The notes beneath the pieces were generated by a model. It had not been told where the DNA came from. It saw only the letters and a list, made by a program, of their open reading frames with translations, and ran no database searches. The position numbers and the translations under genes were made by a program. 34,773 nucleotides of DNA from Rubrivivax sp. (lineage in GTDB: Bacteria; Pseudomonadota; Gammaproteobacteria; Burkholderiales; Burkholderiaceae_C). Positions 1 to 8,304 of this stretch are shown piece by piece. The DNA lies in assembly GCA_024641945.1 (NCBI GenBank), contig JAHECD010000048.1, positions 1 to 34,773 of the forward strand. Reading direction: 5' to 3'. Position 1 is the stretch's first letter. Each line of letters opens with the position of its first letter.

Positions 1-297
1 AAACGCCTGCCCTCGCTGCCCGACGTGCCGACCTTCAAGGAAGCCGGCTTTCCTGACCTCGTGATCACCGAGTCGTTCGGCTTCTTTGCCCACGCAAAGA
101 CGCCACCGGCGGTGGTGGCGGAACTGCACGCCGCGTTGCGTGCCGCCGCGGGGCAGCCACGCGCGACGGCCGCGCTGGAGAAGCTGGAGTTCGAGCCGCT
201 GTCCATGAGCCAGGCCGAATACGCCGCGCGCCTGAAGGCCGACTTCGAGCGCTGGGGCCCCATCGTCAAGGCGACCGGCTACCGCGCAGAGGATTGA
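1..297 (+). CDS. Tripartite tricarboxylate transporter (Bug/TctC family) substrate-binding protein, C-terminal part
   Basis: The 5' end lies outside the window; 98 residues are visible in frame from base 1 to the TGA at 295-297. The visible part carries the usual Bug-family C-terminal lobe: a 'LPDVPTFKEAGFPD' segment, then 'FFAHAKTPPAVVAELHAALR' and the closing 'RWGPIVKATGYRAED'. Family knowledge: these periplasmic receptors bind carboxylates or other small organic anions, usually for a TctAB-type membrane partner, and are greatly expanded in Burkholderiales, many without adjacent transporter genes. The stop lies 6 bases before the start of a sulfatase, so the two are probably cotranscribed. 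That suggests, as inference, that the ligand is a sulfated or phosphonylated compound or its product. No ligand can be named from this fragment. Confidence 0.88.
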   Translation, partial: KRLPSLPDVPTFKEAGFPDLVITESFGFFAHAKTPPAVVAELHAALRAAAGQPRATAALEKLEFEPLSMSQAEYAARLKADFERWGPIVKATGYRAED

Positions 298-303
298 GCC
301 GGC

Positions 304-1854
304 GTGGCCCGCCCGAACATCCTGCTCGTCACGAGCGACCAGCACCGCGGCGACTGCTTCGGGTTCGAAGGGCGCGCCGTTCACACGCCGCACCTCGACC
401 TGCTCGCCAGTCAGGGCACGCGCTTTGGCGCCTGCATCACCCCCAACGTGGTGTGCATGCCGGCGCGCGCGTCGATCCTCACCGGCCTGCTGCCGCTGAC
501 CCACGGCACGCACGACAACGGCATCGACCTCGACGAGGCCGTCGCCGAACAGGGGTTCGCCGGTGCGTTGTCACGGGCCGGGTACGCCACCACGTTCATC
601 GGCAAGGCGCACTTCTCGAGCAACCATTCGGCGCAGCCCACCGGGCGCTGCGAGAACATCCCCAGCTCGCACCGATTTGCCGCCGACTGGAGCGGCCCGT
701 ACATGGGCTTCGAGCACGTCGAGCTGATGCAGCTCGGCCACAACTACTGGCTGCCCGAGCGCGCACCCGGTGGCCTGCACTACGAGCGCTGGTACCACGG
801 CGACGGACACGGCGACCTGAAAGACACGCTGTACCGCCGCAGGCTCGCGCCGGACACCACGGCCGCGCAGACCCACCACAGCGCCCTGCCCACGGCGTGG
901 CACAACAGCACCTGGGTGGGCGACCGCACGATCGAGCTGCTGCGCGCGCACGGCCGCGAGCGGCGCGCCGGCGCGGCACGCCCGTTTTGTGCGTGGGCCT
1001 CGTTTGCGGACCCGCACCATCCCTTCGACGCGCCGGCGCCGTGGTGCTGGCAACACCGCCCCGAAGACGTGGACCTGCCGGCCCACCGCGTGCGTGACCT
1101 CGAGCGCCGCCCCTGGTGGCACCGCGCCGCGCTGGAAAACCGGCCCCAGGGGGGCACCGCCGAACACCGCCGCGTGCGCGAAGACTATTCGCGCATCGGC
1201 CCGCAGACCGATGCGCAGCTTCGCGAGCTGATCGCCAACTACTACGGGATGATCTCGCTCGTCGACCACCACGTCGGCCGCATGCTCGCGGCCTTGCACG
1301 ACGAAGGCCTGGCCGACGACACGGTCGTCGTCTTCACGGCCGACCACGGCGACTGGCTCGGCGACCACGGCCTCGTGCTCAAGGGCCCGATGTTCTACGA
1401 GGGCCTGCTGCGTGTCGGACTGATCGTGCGCGGACCGGGCACGCCGGCGGGCAAGGCGGTGCCAGACCCGGTCTCCACGATCGACCTCGCCGCGACCTTC
1501 GGCGACTATGCCGGCGTGCCGGTGCCGGCCGCCACGCACAGCCGCTCGCTGCGGCCCCTGATCGAAGGCGATGGCGCCACACGCGACCACGCGCTCACCG
1601 AATGGCGCCTCGGCCCGCAGCGCTGCGGCGTCGCACTGGACCTTCGCGGTGTGCGCACACGCGAGGCCAAGCTCACGTTGGAACTCGGCAGCGGCGCGGG
1701 CGAGTTGTACGACCTGCGCGACGACCCACATGAGTGCGTCAACCGCTTCGACGACCCCGCCTGCCGAGGCCTGCGCGACGAACTGATGCAGCGCCTGATG
1801 GCCCGCCCTGACGACCAGCGCCATCCGCTGGCGCCCCCCGTGGGGCCGGCATGA
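304..1854 (+). CDS. Sulfatase-family hydrolase (formylglycine type), first of a pair
   Basis: This 516-residue member of the alkaline phosphatase/sulfatase superfamily hydrolyses sulfate esters or, in some relatives, phosphonate or phosphate esters. The N-terminal metal site starts at D12-Q13. The sulfatase signature C-x-P-x-R is C51-M-P-A-R55, followed by A-S-I-L-T-G; C51 would be converted to formylglycine by a maturase not present here. A second metal-site motif, F-T-A-D347-H348-G-D, lies in the C-terminal half. I see no signal peptide, so a cytoplasmic enzyme is likely. The GTG start is chosen because AGAGGA at 288-293 sits about 10 nt upstream. The stop overlaps an ATG (ATGA, 1851-1854) that opens a small reading frame leading to the second sulfatase. 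Choline sulfatase, aryl sulfatase and phosphonate monoester hydrolase are all possible; the substrate cannot be decided. Confidence 0.9.
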   Translation: MARPNILLVTSDQHRGDCFGFEGRAVHTPHLDLLASQGTRFGACITPNVVCMPARASILTGLLPLTHGTHDNGIDLDEAVAEQGFAGALSRAGYATTFIGKAHFSSNHSAQPTGRCENIPSSHRFAADWSGPYMGFEHVELMQLGHNYWLPERAPGGLHYERWYHGDGHGDLKDTLYRRRLAPDTTAAQTHHSALPTAWHNSTWVGDRTIELLRAHGRERRAGAARPFCAWASFADPHHPFDAPAPWCWQHRPEDVDLPAHRVRDLERRPWWHRAALENRPQGGTAEHRRVREDYSRIGPQTDAQLRELIANYYGMISLVDHHVGRMLAALHDEGLADDTVVVFTADHGDWLGDHGLVLKGPMFYEGLLRVGLIVRGPGTPAGKAVPDPVSTIDLAATFGDYAGVPVPAATHSRSLRPLIEGDGATRDHALTEWRLGPQRCGVALDLRGVRTREAKLTLELGSGAGELYDLRDDPHECVNRFDDPACRGLRDELMQRLMARPDDQRHPLAPPVGPA

Positions 1855-1949
1855 GTGCGCCGGGCCGTTCCCAAGCACTCATTCCGGAGCCCTTCAGGCG
1901 CGAAGGTACTCCAGTGAGCGCGCGGGGCCGTTCCCGCGTGCTCGTGCCG
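1851..1949 (+). repeat. Imperfect 63-nt-period tandem repeat between the sulfatases
   Basis: Unit 1 begins at 1851 (ATGAGTGCGC) and unit 2 at 1914 (GTGAGCGCGC). Both share GGGCCGTTCC and a CTC...CCG segment; similarity is clear over the first 36 nt and fades after that. The start of the second sulfatase at 1976, 62 nt further on, again reads GTGA and shares CGTGCT at the same offset, so it may be a third, more diverged unit. Confidence 0.5.
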
Positions 1950-1979
1950 CGGGGAACCGTGCCGAGGGTCGTGCAGTGA
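1851..1979 (+). CDS. Candidate 42-residue small ORF linking the two sulfatases
   Basis: Unrecognised. The ATG at 1851 overlaps the first sulfatase stop (ATGA) and the TGA at 1977-1979 overlaps the GTG start of the second sulfatase (GTGA), so the whole 121-nt gap is an open, coupled frame. The product would be basic and rich in Arg, Pro and Val. It consists of two 21-residue units: 'MSAPGRSQALIPEP...' and 'VSARGRSRVLVPRG...'. At DNA level the first 36 nt of the units at 1851 and 1914 match at 27 positions by hand. No good Shine-Dalgarno precedes the ATG, so translation would depend on coupling. It may be a real small protein, a coupling leader without product function, or a remnant of duplicated sulfatase 5' ends. 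Base composition cannot separate these. Confidence 0.35.
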   Translation: MSAPGRSQALIPEPFRREGTPVSARGRSRVLVPRGTVPRVVQ

Positions 1980-3418
1980 CCACGGCCGCTCCGCGCAACG
2001 TGCTGATCCTGCTGTCCGACGAGCAGGACGCGCGCGTGCTCGGCTGTGCCGGCCACCCGTGGGTGCACACCCCGAACCTCGATGCGCTCGCCGCGCGTGG
2101 CACACGCTTCAGCAACGCCATCACGCCGTCGCCGATCTGCGTGCCGGCACGCGCCAGCCTCGCCACCGGCCGCTGGGTGCACGACATCGGCTACTGGGAC
2201 AACGCGATGGGCTACGACGGCCGCGTGCGCGGCTGGGGGCACGCGCTGCTCGATGCCGGGCACCGCGTCGAGTCGATCGGCAAGCTGCACTACGTGGACG
2301 ACCGGGCGCCCACCGGCTTCGGCCGCCAGCACGAAGCGCTGCACCTGGCCGGCGGCACCGGGCAGGTCTGGGGCTCCGTGCGCGACCCGCTGCCCGCGCA
2401 GCCCAGGGCCTCTCGCCTGTTCACCGAACTCGGCGCCGGCGAATCGGCCTACAACCGCCACGACATGAACGTGGCGCAGTCGGCCGCGCGCTGGCTGCAG
2501 GCGCGCGCACGGACGCCGGTGGCCAAGCCCTGGGCCCTCTTCGTCGGCTTCGTCGCGCCGCATTTCCCGCTCGTCGTGCCGCAGCGGTTTCTCGATGCGA
2601 TTCCCGTCGATGCCCTGCCGCTGCCGCGCCTGCATCCACGCCACGGCACGCCGCGCCACCCGTGGGCACAACGGTTCGTCGACTACATGGACCACGACGG
2701 CGAACTCGGCACCGACGCGCGCCGCCGCCTGGCGCTCGCCTGTTATTTCGCGCTCGTCTCGTTTCTCGACGAGCAGGTCGGCGTCGTGCTGGATGCGCTG
2801 CGCGCCGCAGGCCTCGAAGACGATACGCTCGTCGTCTTCTCCAGCGACCACGGAGACAACCAGGGTGTGCGCGGCCTGTGGAACAAGTCGATGCTGTACC
2901 GCGAATCGACCCAAGTGCCGATGATCGTGGCCGGGCCCGGCGTGCCGGCCGGGCATGTCTGCGCGACCAACGTCAGCCTCGTCGACGTGGCACCGACCGT
3001 CACCGGCGCGATGGGCGTGGCGCCGGATCCCGCATGGCCGGGCCGCTCTCTGTCGGAGTTATCGAACGCCCCCGACGACGACCAGCGCTTGGGCTTCAGC
3101 GAATACCACGCGGTCGGCTCGCCGAGCGCCGCCTACCTGCTGCGCCAGGGCCGTTGGGCCTATCACCACTACGTCGGCTACGCACCGGAATTGTTCGACG
3201 AGGCCGTCGACCCCGGCCAGGCCCACGATCTCGCCGCCGACCCGGCGCACGGCGCGACCCTCGCCTATTTCGACGCGCTGCTGCGCCGGATGCTCGACCC
3301 GGTGGCCGTGGACCGGCACGCCAAGGACGACCAGAACGCCCTGGTCGAACGATTCGGCGGGCGCGACGCCGCGTTGCAGGTCGGCCCGACCGGCGCCACG
3401 CCGATACCGGTGCGCTGA
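1976..3418 (+). CDS. Sulfatase-family hydrolase (formylglycine type), second of a pair
   Basis: A 480-residue sulfatase-superfamily enzyme, clearly diverged from its neighbour. Metal-site residues D15-E16 follow the first beta strand. The signature C55-V-P-A-R59 followed by A-S-L-A-T-G marks the formylglycine cysteine. The distal metal motif is F-S-S-D291-H292-G-D. There is no signal peptide. The GTG start is supported by GAGG at 1965-1968 and by the GTGA overlap with the preceding small frame. Two different sulfatases beside one Bug-type receptor suggest uptake and stepwise desulfation of one compound, or two related substrates; this is inference. Both enzymes need a formylglycine-generating system encoded elsewhere. 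Choline-sulfatase-like and phosphonate-monoesterase-like functions remain open. Confidence 0.9.
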   Translation: MTTAAPRNVLILLSDEQDARVLGCAGHPWVHTPNLDALAARGTRFSNAITPSPICVPARASLATGRWVHDIGYWDNAMGYDGRVRGWGHALLDAGHRVESIGKLHYVDDRAPTGFGRQHEALHLAGGTGQVWGSVRDPLPAQPRASRLFTELGAGESAYNRHDMNVAQSAARWLQARARTPVAKPWALFVGFVAPHFPLVVPQRFLDAIPVDALPLPRLHPRHGTPRHPWAQRFVDYMDHDGELGTDARRRLALACYFALVSFLDEQVGVVLDALRAAGLEDDTLVVFSSDHGDNQGVRGLWNKSMLYRESTQVPMIVAGPGVPAGHVCATNVSLVDVAPTVTGAMGVAPDPAWPGRSLSELSNAPDDDQRLGFSEYHAVGSPSAAYLLRQGRWAYHHYVGYAPELFDEAVDPGQAHDLAADPAHGATLAYFDALLRRMLDPVAVDRHAKDDQNALVERFGGRDAALQVGPTGATPIPVR

Positions 3419-3634
3419 GGTCGCGGTGCAGGCATCAGCGCGCTCGTCGCCACAGCGCGGGGCCCGTTGTGGCCATCATGGTCTGTTCTGGTGTGGAGCA
3501 ACGCCCGCACGGTGACGTGCTGGATCTGCGGCACCGGCACATCAAGCGGTCGATGCATCGCCGGCACGCCCTGTCTTTGAGGCCGCCGGACCCTCGCACG
3601 GTCCCACGGCCAGGATCGCTGCCCCCTTTGCGCT
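3419..3634. other. Intergenic region between convergent genes
   Basis: 216 bases between the second sulfatase (plus) and the prolyl oligopeptidase (minus), which converge here. I see no convincing small gene, RNA gene or strong T-tailed terminator, only short GC-rich inverted repeats. Confidence 0.5.
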
Positions 3635-5827
3635 TCACGGCGCCGGCTGGAATGCCGGGTCGCCGAACTGCCAAAGAAGGAAGCTCCAGATGTCGGCCGA
3701 GCGCTCCTGCGCCTGTGCCCGGGTGCTGCCCTGGCCGTGACCCGAATCGTATTCAAGCCGCAGCATCACCGGCTTGCCGCTGGTGCTGGCGGTGGCCAAC
3801 CGCGAGGCGAACTTGAGCGAGTTCCATACCGGCACGCGGATGTCGTTCACGCCGTGCACCAGCAGCACGGCGGGGTAGACGGTGCCGTCCTTCACGTGCT
3901 GGAGGCTGCTCATCTCGAGCAGGGCCTTGAACTCGTCCTCCTTCTTGACCGTGCCGAACTCCGGGATGTTGGCCACACCGTTGGCGCTGGATTCGGCGCG
4001 CACCGTATCGGCCACGCCCACAGCGGGCACTGCGGCGGCGAACAGGTCCGGACGCTCGGTGATCGCACGCCCGACAAGGATCCCGCCCGCGCTGCCGCCG
4101 TACACGGCCAGCCGGGCGGGCCGCGTCCAGCGCTCGCGAACCAGCCATTCGGCGGCGGCGATGGTGTCCTTCCAGGTGTTGGGCTTGGTCGCCTTGCGCC
4201 CGGCCTCGTGCCAGTCACGACCGAAAACGCCGCCGCCGCGCACATGCGCCGTGGCCCAGACCCCGCCGCGCTGCAGCCACGCGTAGACCCGCGGGCTGAA
4301 GAACGGGTCGTCGGTGCTGCCGTAGGCGCCGTAGCCGTAGAGGATGGTGGGGTTGCCGCCATCCAGCTTGATGCCCTTCTTCGACACGATCGACAGCGGC
4401 ACCATGACCCCGTCGTGGCTGCGCACCATCACCTCGCGCGACTCGATGTCCGGCGGCGCGTCGTAGGCGCCGTCCTTGGCCAGCGGCAACAAGGTCACGG
4501 CGCCGCTGGCCGACACCGCATAGTCCTTGAAGGCCCGGGTCCACGCCACCATGCCGACCACCGCGCCGTCACTGCGCGGGTCGGTGGATTTCAGCTCCAC
4601 CCCGCCGGCAAACGGCAGCGCCACCCGCTCGGGCGCGGCCGTGCCGCTCAACGGCAGCCGGTACAGCGCCGTGTTCACGCCCTCGCGGCGGGTGTAGTAC
4701 ACGCCGTCGCGTGCACCACCGATGCTGCCCAGCGCATGCTCGCCCTGCGCCAGCACGGTCTCTGCGCGCGCCAGGTCGGGCCGGGCGACCGGCATGCGAA
4801 GCAGCGCGTAGCGCGGCGCGTCCTTGCTGCTCTTCAGGTAGAACCAGCCGCCGGCCTCGGTGATCGCCGTCACTTCGTCCTGGGTGCCGACGAGTTTGCG
4901 CCAGGGAGCCTTGCCTGCCCGGGCAGCGTCGAGGTCGCCCACAAAGAACTGCAGGTTGCGGTCCACCCCCATCACCATGATGACGGCGGCAAGTCGGGTG
5001 CCGGGCACCTGGAAGACGACGGGCGTGGCGTAGGTCGGCAGCCCCAGCTCGGGATTGCGGCTCGCGCTGAGCACCGGCCGATCGGTGCCGCCCCCGTCGA
5101 CGTCGAGGAAGTGCGCCGTGTGGTCGCCGAATCGATCGGCCTCGGGCAGCTTCTCGTAGCCTTCGCGCAGGCGCAGGTAGAAGAGCCCGCTGCCATCGTC
5201 GAGCCAGTGCGCCTCGGCATAACGGATGCGGTCGACGCTCGGCACCAGGTCGCGGCCGCTGTCCACGTCGATGACCTGCATCGTGCCGATTTCTCCGCCG
5301 CCGGCCTGCACCGAATACGCCAGCCGCCGCCCGTCGCGCGAAGGCGCGAAATCCATCACCGCGCGCGGCGGCCCACCCGCGGCGCCGGCCTCGGGATCGA
5401 ACACGACGTGGTCCGCGCCATCCGGCCCGTCGCGCCAGACCAGCTTGAACTGGTTCTCGCCCGGATTGCGCCGCAGGAAGAACAGCCGCCCGCCCTCGGT
5501 CCGCACCACCTCGGTGGTGACGCCGCCGGCCCCGCCTTCGATCGCGCGGATGCGCTCGAGCATGCCCTTTCGCCCCGGAATGCGGTCCAGGATGGCATTG
5601 GTGGCATCGGCCTGCGCGCGCATCCAGTGCTGCACCTGGGCGTCCTTCGTATCCTCGAGCCGGCGGTACGGGTCAGGCACCTTCACGCCCCAGTAGGTGT
5701 CGGACACGTCGCCGGCGGGCAGCGGCGGCGGTATCTCGACACCGGCCACCCGATTGGCAGGCGAGGCACAGCCGGCCGACAGGATCGCCAGCGCGGCAAG
5801 GGTGAGCAGCCAGGGGCGGATCGGCAT
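3635..5827 (-). CDS. Prolyl oligopeptidase family serine peptidase (S9A), predicted lipoprotein
   Basis: 730 residues, the usual size for S9A peptidases, which cleave short peptides after proline. The N-terminus 'MPIRPWLLTLAALAILSAGC' has positive charges, a hydrophobic core and a lipobox (L-S-A-G-C20), so the enzyme is probably lipidated and faces the periplasm. Residues of about 80-430 would form the seven-bladed propeller that gates the active site. The C-terminal alpha/beta-hydrolase domain has the triad S579 (Y-G-G-S-A-G-G), D662 (H-G-V-N-D-I-R-V-P) and H697 (D-S-G-H-G-Q-G-S), with spacing typical of the family. GGAGG at 5835-5839 lies 7 nt before the ATG, which fixes the start. The gene is divergent from the PlsB-like gene and stands alone. 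Confidence 0.94.
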   Translation of the reverse strand: MPIRPWLLTLAALAILSAGCASPANRVAGVEIPPPLPAGDVSDTYWGVKVPDPYRRLEDTKDAQVQHWMRAQADATNAILDRIPGRKGMLERIRAIEGGAGGVTTEVVRTEGGRLFFLRRNPGENQFKLVWRDGPDGADHVVFDPEAGAAGGPPRAVMDFAPSRDGRRLAYSVQAGGGEIGTMQVIDVDSGRDLVPSVDRIRYAEAHWLDDGSGLFYLRLREGYEKLPEADRFGDHTAHFLDVDGGGTDRPVLSASRNPELGLPTYATPVVFQVPGTRLAAVIMVMGVDRNLQFFVGDLDAARAGKAPWRKLVGTQDEVTAITEAGGWFYLKSSKDAPRYALLRMPVARPDLARAETVLAQGEHALGSIGGARDGVYYTRREGVNTALYRLPLSGTAAPERVALPFAGGVELKSTDPRSDGAVVGMVAWTRAFKDYAVSASGAVTLLPLAKDGAYDAPPDIESREVMVRSHDGVMVPLSIVSKKGIKLDGGNPTILYGYGAYGSTDDPFFSPRVYAWLQRGGVWATAHVRGGGVFGRDWHEAGRKATKPNTWKDTIAAAEWLVRERWTRPARLAVYGGSAGGILVGRAITERPDLFAAAVPAVGVADTVRAESSANGVANIPEFGTVKKEDEFKALLEMSSLQHVKDGTVYPAVLLVHGVNDIRVPVWNSLKFASRLATASTSGKPVMLRLEYDSGHGQGSTRAQAQERSADIWSFLLWQFGDPAFQPAP

Positions 5828-6044
5828 CGTGAGTCCTCCGGTGTGATGGTGCGCAGTGTGCTTCAGAGTGCGTCACGGTGGTGTGTTCGCATCCATGCGC
5901 ACCGCGACGGTAACGCCACACGTTGTGAGGGCGCCTGTGGGCACATGTGACGGCGGTTTGCTTGCGGGGCCGGATCTTCCGCATCCCGCCGAACCGCCCG
6001 CGCGCCCGACCGAAAACCCTGCCGTGCTCCGGGCCACACCGGGC

Positions 6045-6050
6045 TACGAT
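6045..6050 (+). promoter_or_regulatory. Candidate -10 element for the PlsB-like gene
   Basis: TACGAT in the context GGGCTACGATGCC, 32 nt before the GTG at 6083, leaving room for a short leader with the AGGGAGG ribosome site at 6073-6079. No good -35 box is seen. Confidence 0.3.
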
Positions 6051-6082
6051 GCCATCGACCCGACACACAGAAAGGGAGGCAC

Positions 6083-7519
6083 GTGGACACCACCCTCGCG
6101 GTGCCGCTGTGGCTGGCCGTCGTCGCCGGCGCGCTCGCGGCGTGGGCGTTGCTCGACCGGCTGCTGATGCCGTCCGCACGCTGGTTCATCCGCAGCCGCG
6201 CCAACCGCGTGCTGGCCGATGTCGGCGCGAAGCTGAAGATCCGCATCCGGCCGTTCCAGCAGGTCAGGCGCCAGGCGCTGATCGACCGGCTGATCTTCGA
6301 CGAGAAGGTGCAGCAGGCGGCCCAGGCCTTTGCCGACGACCGCGGCATGCCACGCGAGGTGGCGTTGGCGCAGGTGCAGCGTTATGCACGCGAGATCGTG
6401 CCGGCGTTCAACGCCTATGTGTACTTCCGCATCGGCTACTGGATCGGGCGCACGCTCAGCCGCAGCCTGTACCGCGTGCGCATCGGCTGGACCGACGACG
6501 CCGGGCTCGATGCGATCGGCGACAACGCGACGGTGGTCTTCGTGATGAACCACCGCAGCAACATGGACTACATCATCGCGTCGTACCTGGCGGCCGAACG
6601 TGCGGCGCTCTCGTACGCGGTGGGCGAGTGGGCGCAGGTGTGGGGCCTGCAGCAGCTGATCCGCTCGATGGGCGCCTACTTCGTGCGCCGCAATTCCAAG
6701 GACGACCTGTACCGGCGGGTGCTCGAGCGCTATATCGCGATGGCCACCGAGGCCGGCGTCACGCAGGCCGTCTACCCCGAAGGCGGGCTGACGAAGGACG
6801 GACGGCTGCGCGCGCCACGTTTCGGCGTGCTCGACTACATGCTGCGCGGCTACCACAGCGACGGTGAGCGCGATCTCGTCTTCGTGCCCATCGGCCTGAA
6901 CTACGACCGCGTGCTGGAGGACCGCACCCAACTGCTCGGAGCGGACCCCGATGCCGCGCCGCCCCGGCGCGGGCGGCTGCAGGCCCTGGGCACGACCCTG
7001 GGCTTCGCGGCACGGCAGGCGGGCCTGCTGTTGCGCAGCCGCTGGCACCGGTTCGGCTATGCCTGCGTCAACTTCGGCACGCCGGTCTCCGTGCGCGAAT
7101 GGTCGGCACAGCGCGGGATCCGCTTCGACATGCTGCCGCGCGAGCCGCGCCAGGCCGAGGTGGCCGCGCTGGGCGCCCACCTGATGCAACAGGTCGGCGC
7201 GCTCGTGCCGGTGCTGCCGGTGCCGCTGGTGGCCACGGTGCTGCTCGATGCCGCCGGACACGGCCTGAGCGAACTCGACATCAAGGCCGGCGTCAGTGAA
7301 CTCGTGCAGCGTCTGGAGGCGCGCGGCGCGCATCTCTACGTGCCGCGTGGCGACCAGGACTACGCCGTCGGCGCCGGCCTGCGCATGCTGCGCCTGCGCC
7401 ACCTCGTCGACGAAACCGAGGGCAGCTTCCGCATGCGGGCGAATGAAGCGGCCTTGCTGCGCTACTACGCCAATTCGATCGCCCACCTGCTGGACGACCC
7501 CGCACCGTCCCCGGGTTGA
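6083..7519 (+). CDS. PlsB-like glycerol-3-phosphate / 1-acylglycerol-phosphate acyltransferase
   Basis: 478 residues. The protein starts with a membrane helix (about residues 7-25). It has the acyltransferase block I motif N-H157-R-S-N-M-D162 (HX4D), a block II-like segment 'FVRRNSKDDLYRRV', and block III Y-P-E233-G-G-L-T-K-D-G-R. These define glycerolipid acyltransferases, which add an acyl chain to glycerol-3-phosphate or lysophosphatidate at the inner membrane. It is shorter than E. coli PlsB (about 800 residues) and longer than PlsC (about 245), with a roughly 200-residue C-terminal extension after the catalytic domain. The order of motifs and the Y-P-E-G-G-L form are PlsB-like. The GTG start follows AGGGAGG closely. 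ThrH lies 90 bases downstream on the same strand. Which acyl acceptor it uses is undecided. Confidence 0.85.
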   Translation: MDTTLAVPLWLAVVAGALAAWALLDRLLMPSARWFIRSRANRVLADVGAKLKIRIRPFQQVRRQALIDRLIFDEKVQQAAQAFADDRGMPREVALAQVQRYAREIVPAFNAYVYFRIGYWIGRTLSRSLYRVRIGWTDDAGLDAIGDNATVVFVMNHRSNMDYIIASYLAAERAALSYAVGEWAQVWGLQQLIRSMGAYFVRRNSKDDLYRRVLERYIAMATEAGVTQAVYPEGGLTKDGRLRAPRFGVLDYMLRGYHSDGERDLVFVPIGLNYDRVLEDRTQLLGADPDAAPPRRGRLQALGTTLGFAARQAGLLLRSRWHRFGYACVNFGTPVSVREWSAQRGIRFDMLPREPRQAEVAALGAHLMQQVGALVPVLPVPLVATVLLDAAGHGLSELDIKAGVSELVQRLEARGAHLYVPRGDQDYAVGAGLRMLRLRHLVDETEGSFRMRANEAALLRYYANSIAHLLDDPAPSPG

Positions 7520-7573
7520 TCGACACGACCCGCAGCCGGGCCCGGCCACGGGGCCCGCCGCGCCACCGTCGTT

Positions 7574-7579
7574 TACGAT
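7574..7579 (+). promoter_or_regulatory. Candidate -10 element for thrH
   Basis: TACGAT within GTTTACGATCGAG, 30 nt before the thrH ATG, in the 90-base gap after the acyltransferase gene. The -35 region is not recognisable, so this is a weak call. Confidence 0.3.
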
Positions 7580-7609
7580 CGAGCCAGTTCAACCCCGCGC
7601 ACAGAACCC

Positions 7610-8236
7610 ATGCAAGTCGTCTGCCTCGATCTCGAAGGTGTGCTCATTCCCGAAATCTGGATCGCCTTCGCCCAGCGCACCGGCATCCAGGCATTCACGC
7701 GCACCACACGCGACGAGCCCGACTACAACGTGCTGATGCGCTACCGGCTCGACCTGCTGCGCCAGCACGGACTGAAGCTGAAGGACATCCAGGATGTGAT
7801 CGCGGGCATGGCGCCGATGGAGGGCGCGCGGGACTTTCTCGACGACCTGCGCGCACGCTTCCAGGTGATCATCCTGTCGGACACGTTCTACGAATTCGCC
7901 GACCCGATGATGCGCCAGCTCGGCCGCCCGACCCTCTTCTGCCACCGGCTCGAGATCGATGCCGAGGGTTACGTCGGCGACTACAAGTTGCGCCAGCCGG
8001 ACCAGAAGCGCCATGCCGTGAACGCACTCAAGGGCCTGAACTTCCAGGTCATCGCGGCGGGCGATTCGTACAACGACACCGGCATGCTGCAGGCCGCGGA
8101 CGCGGGCTTCTTCATCCACCCGCCGCCGGGCATCGTGGCGCAGTTCCCGCAGTTCCCGGTGAACTCGAGCTACGCCGAGCTCAAGGCGTCGATCGACGGC
8201 GCCGCCGAGCGGCTGCGACGAGACAGCGCAAGCTGA
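7610..8236 (+). CDS. thrH: Bifunctional phosphoserine phosphatase / homoserine phosphotransferase ThrH
   Basis: 208 residues, matching the roughly 205-residue ThrH described in Pseudomonas aeruginosa. It is a haloacid-dehalogenase-superfamily enzyme: motif I is D7-L-E9-G-V-L, with the ThrH-specific glutamate in place of the usual second aspartate. Motif II is the 'ILSDTFYEF' stretch, and motif IV is 'AGDSYNDTGML'. The N-terminal 'DLEGVLIPEIWIAFA' is highly characteristic. The family dephosphorylates phosphoserine and can move the phosphate to homoserine, linking serine and threonine synthesis in the cytoplasm. The ATG at 7610 starts directly at the first strand. No serine or threonine pathway gene is adjacent. 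Confidence 0.95.
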   Translation: MQVVCLDLEGVLIPEIWIAFAQRTGIQAFTRTTRDEPDYNVLMRYRLDLLRQHGLKLKDIQDVIAGMAPMEGARDFLDDLRARFQVIILSDTFYEFADPMMRQLGRPTLFCHRLEIDAEGYVGDYKLRQPDQKRHAVNALKGLNFQVIAAGDSYNDTGMLQAADAGFFIHPPPGIVAQFPQFPVNSSYAELKASIDGAAERLRRDSAS

Positions 8237-8304
8237 CGCACCGGCGGCGCGAACGAGGGGGCCGTACGCCGCGCCACCGCTTCGCCGCCGTCAACGCCGG
8301 GCCG

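Noticed and set aside
2059-3816. A 585-codon frame overlapping the second sulfatase
   Set aside because: Arg-rich product of a shifted frame; the sulfatase signatures lie in the frame starting at 1976.
3737-5950. A 737-codon frame antisense to the prolyl oligopeptidase
   Set aside because: Shadow of a GC-rich gene; the S9A triad and lipobox are on the minus strand.
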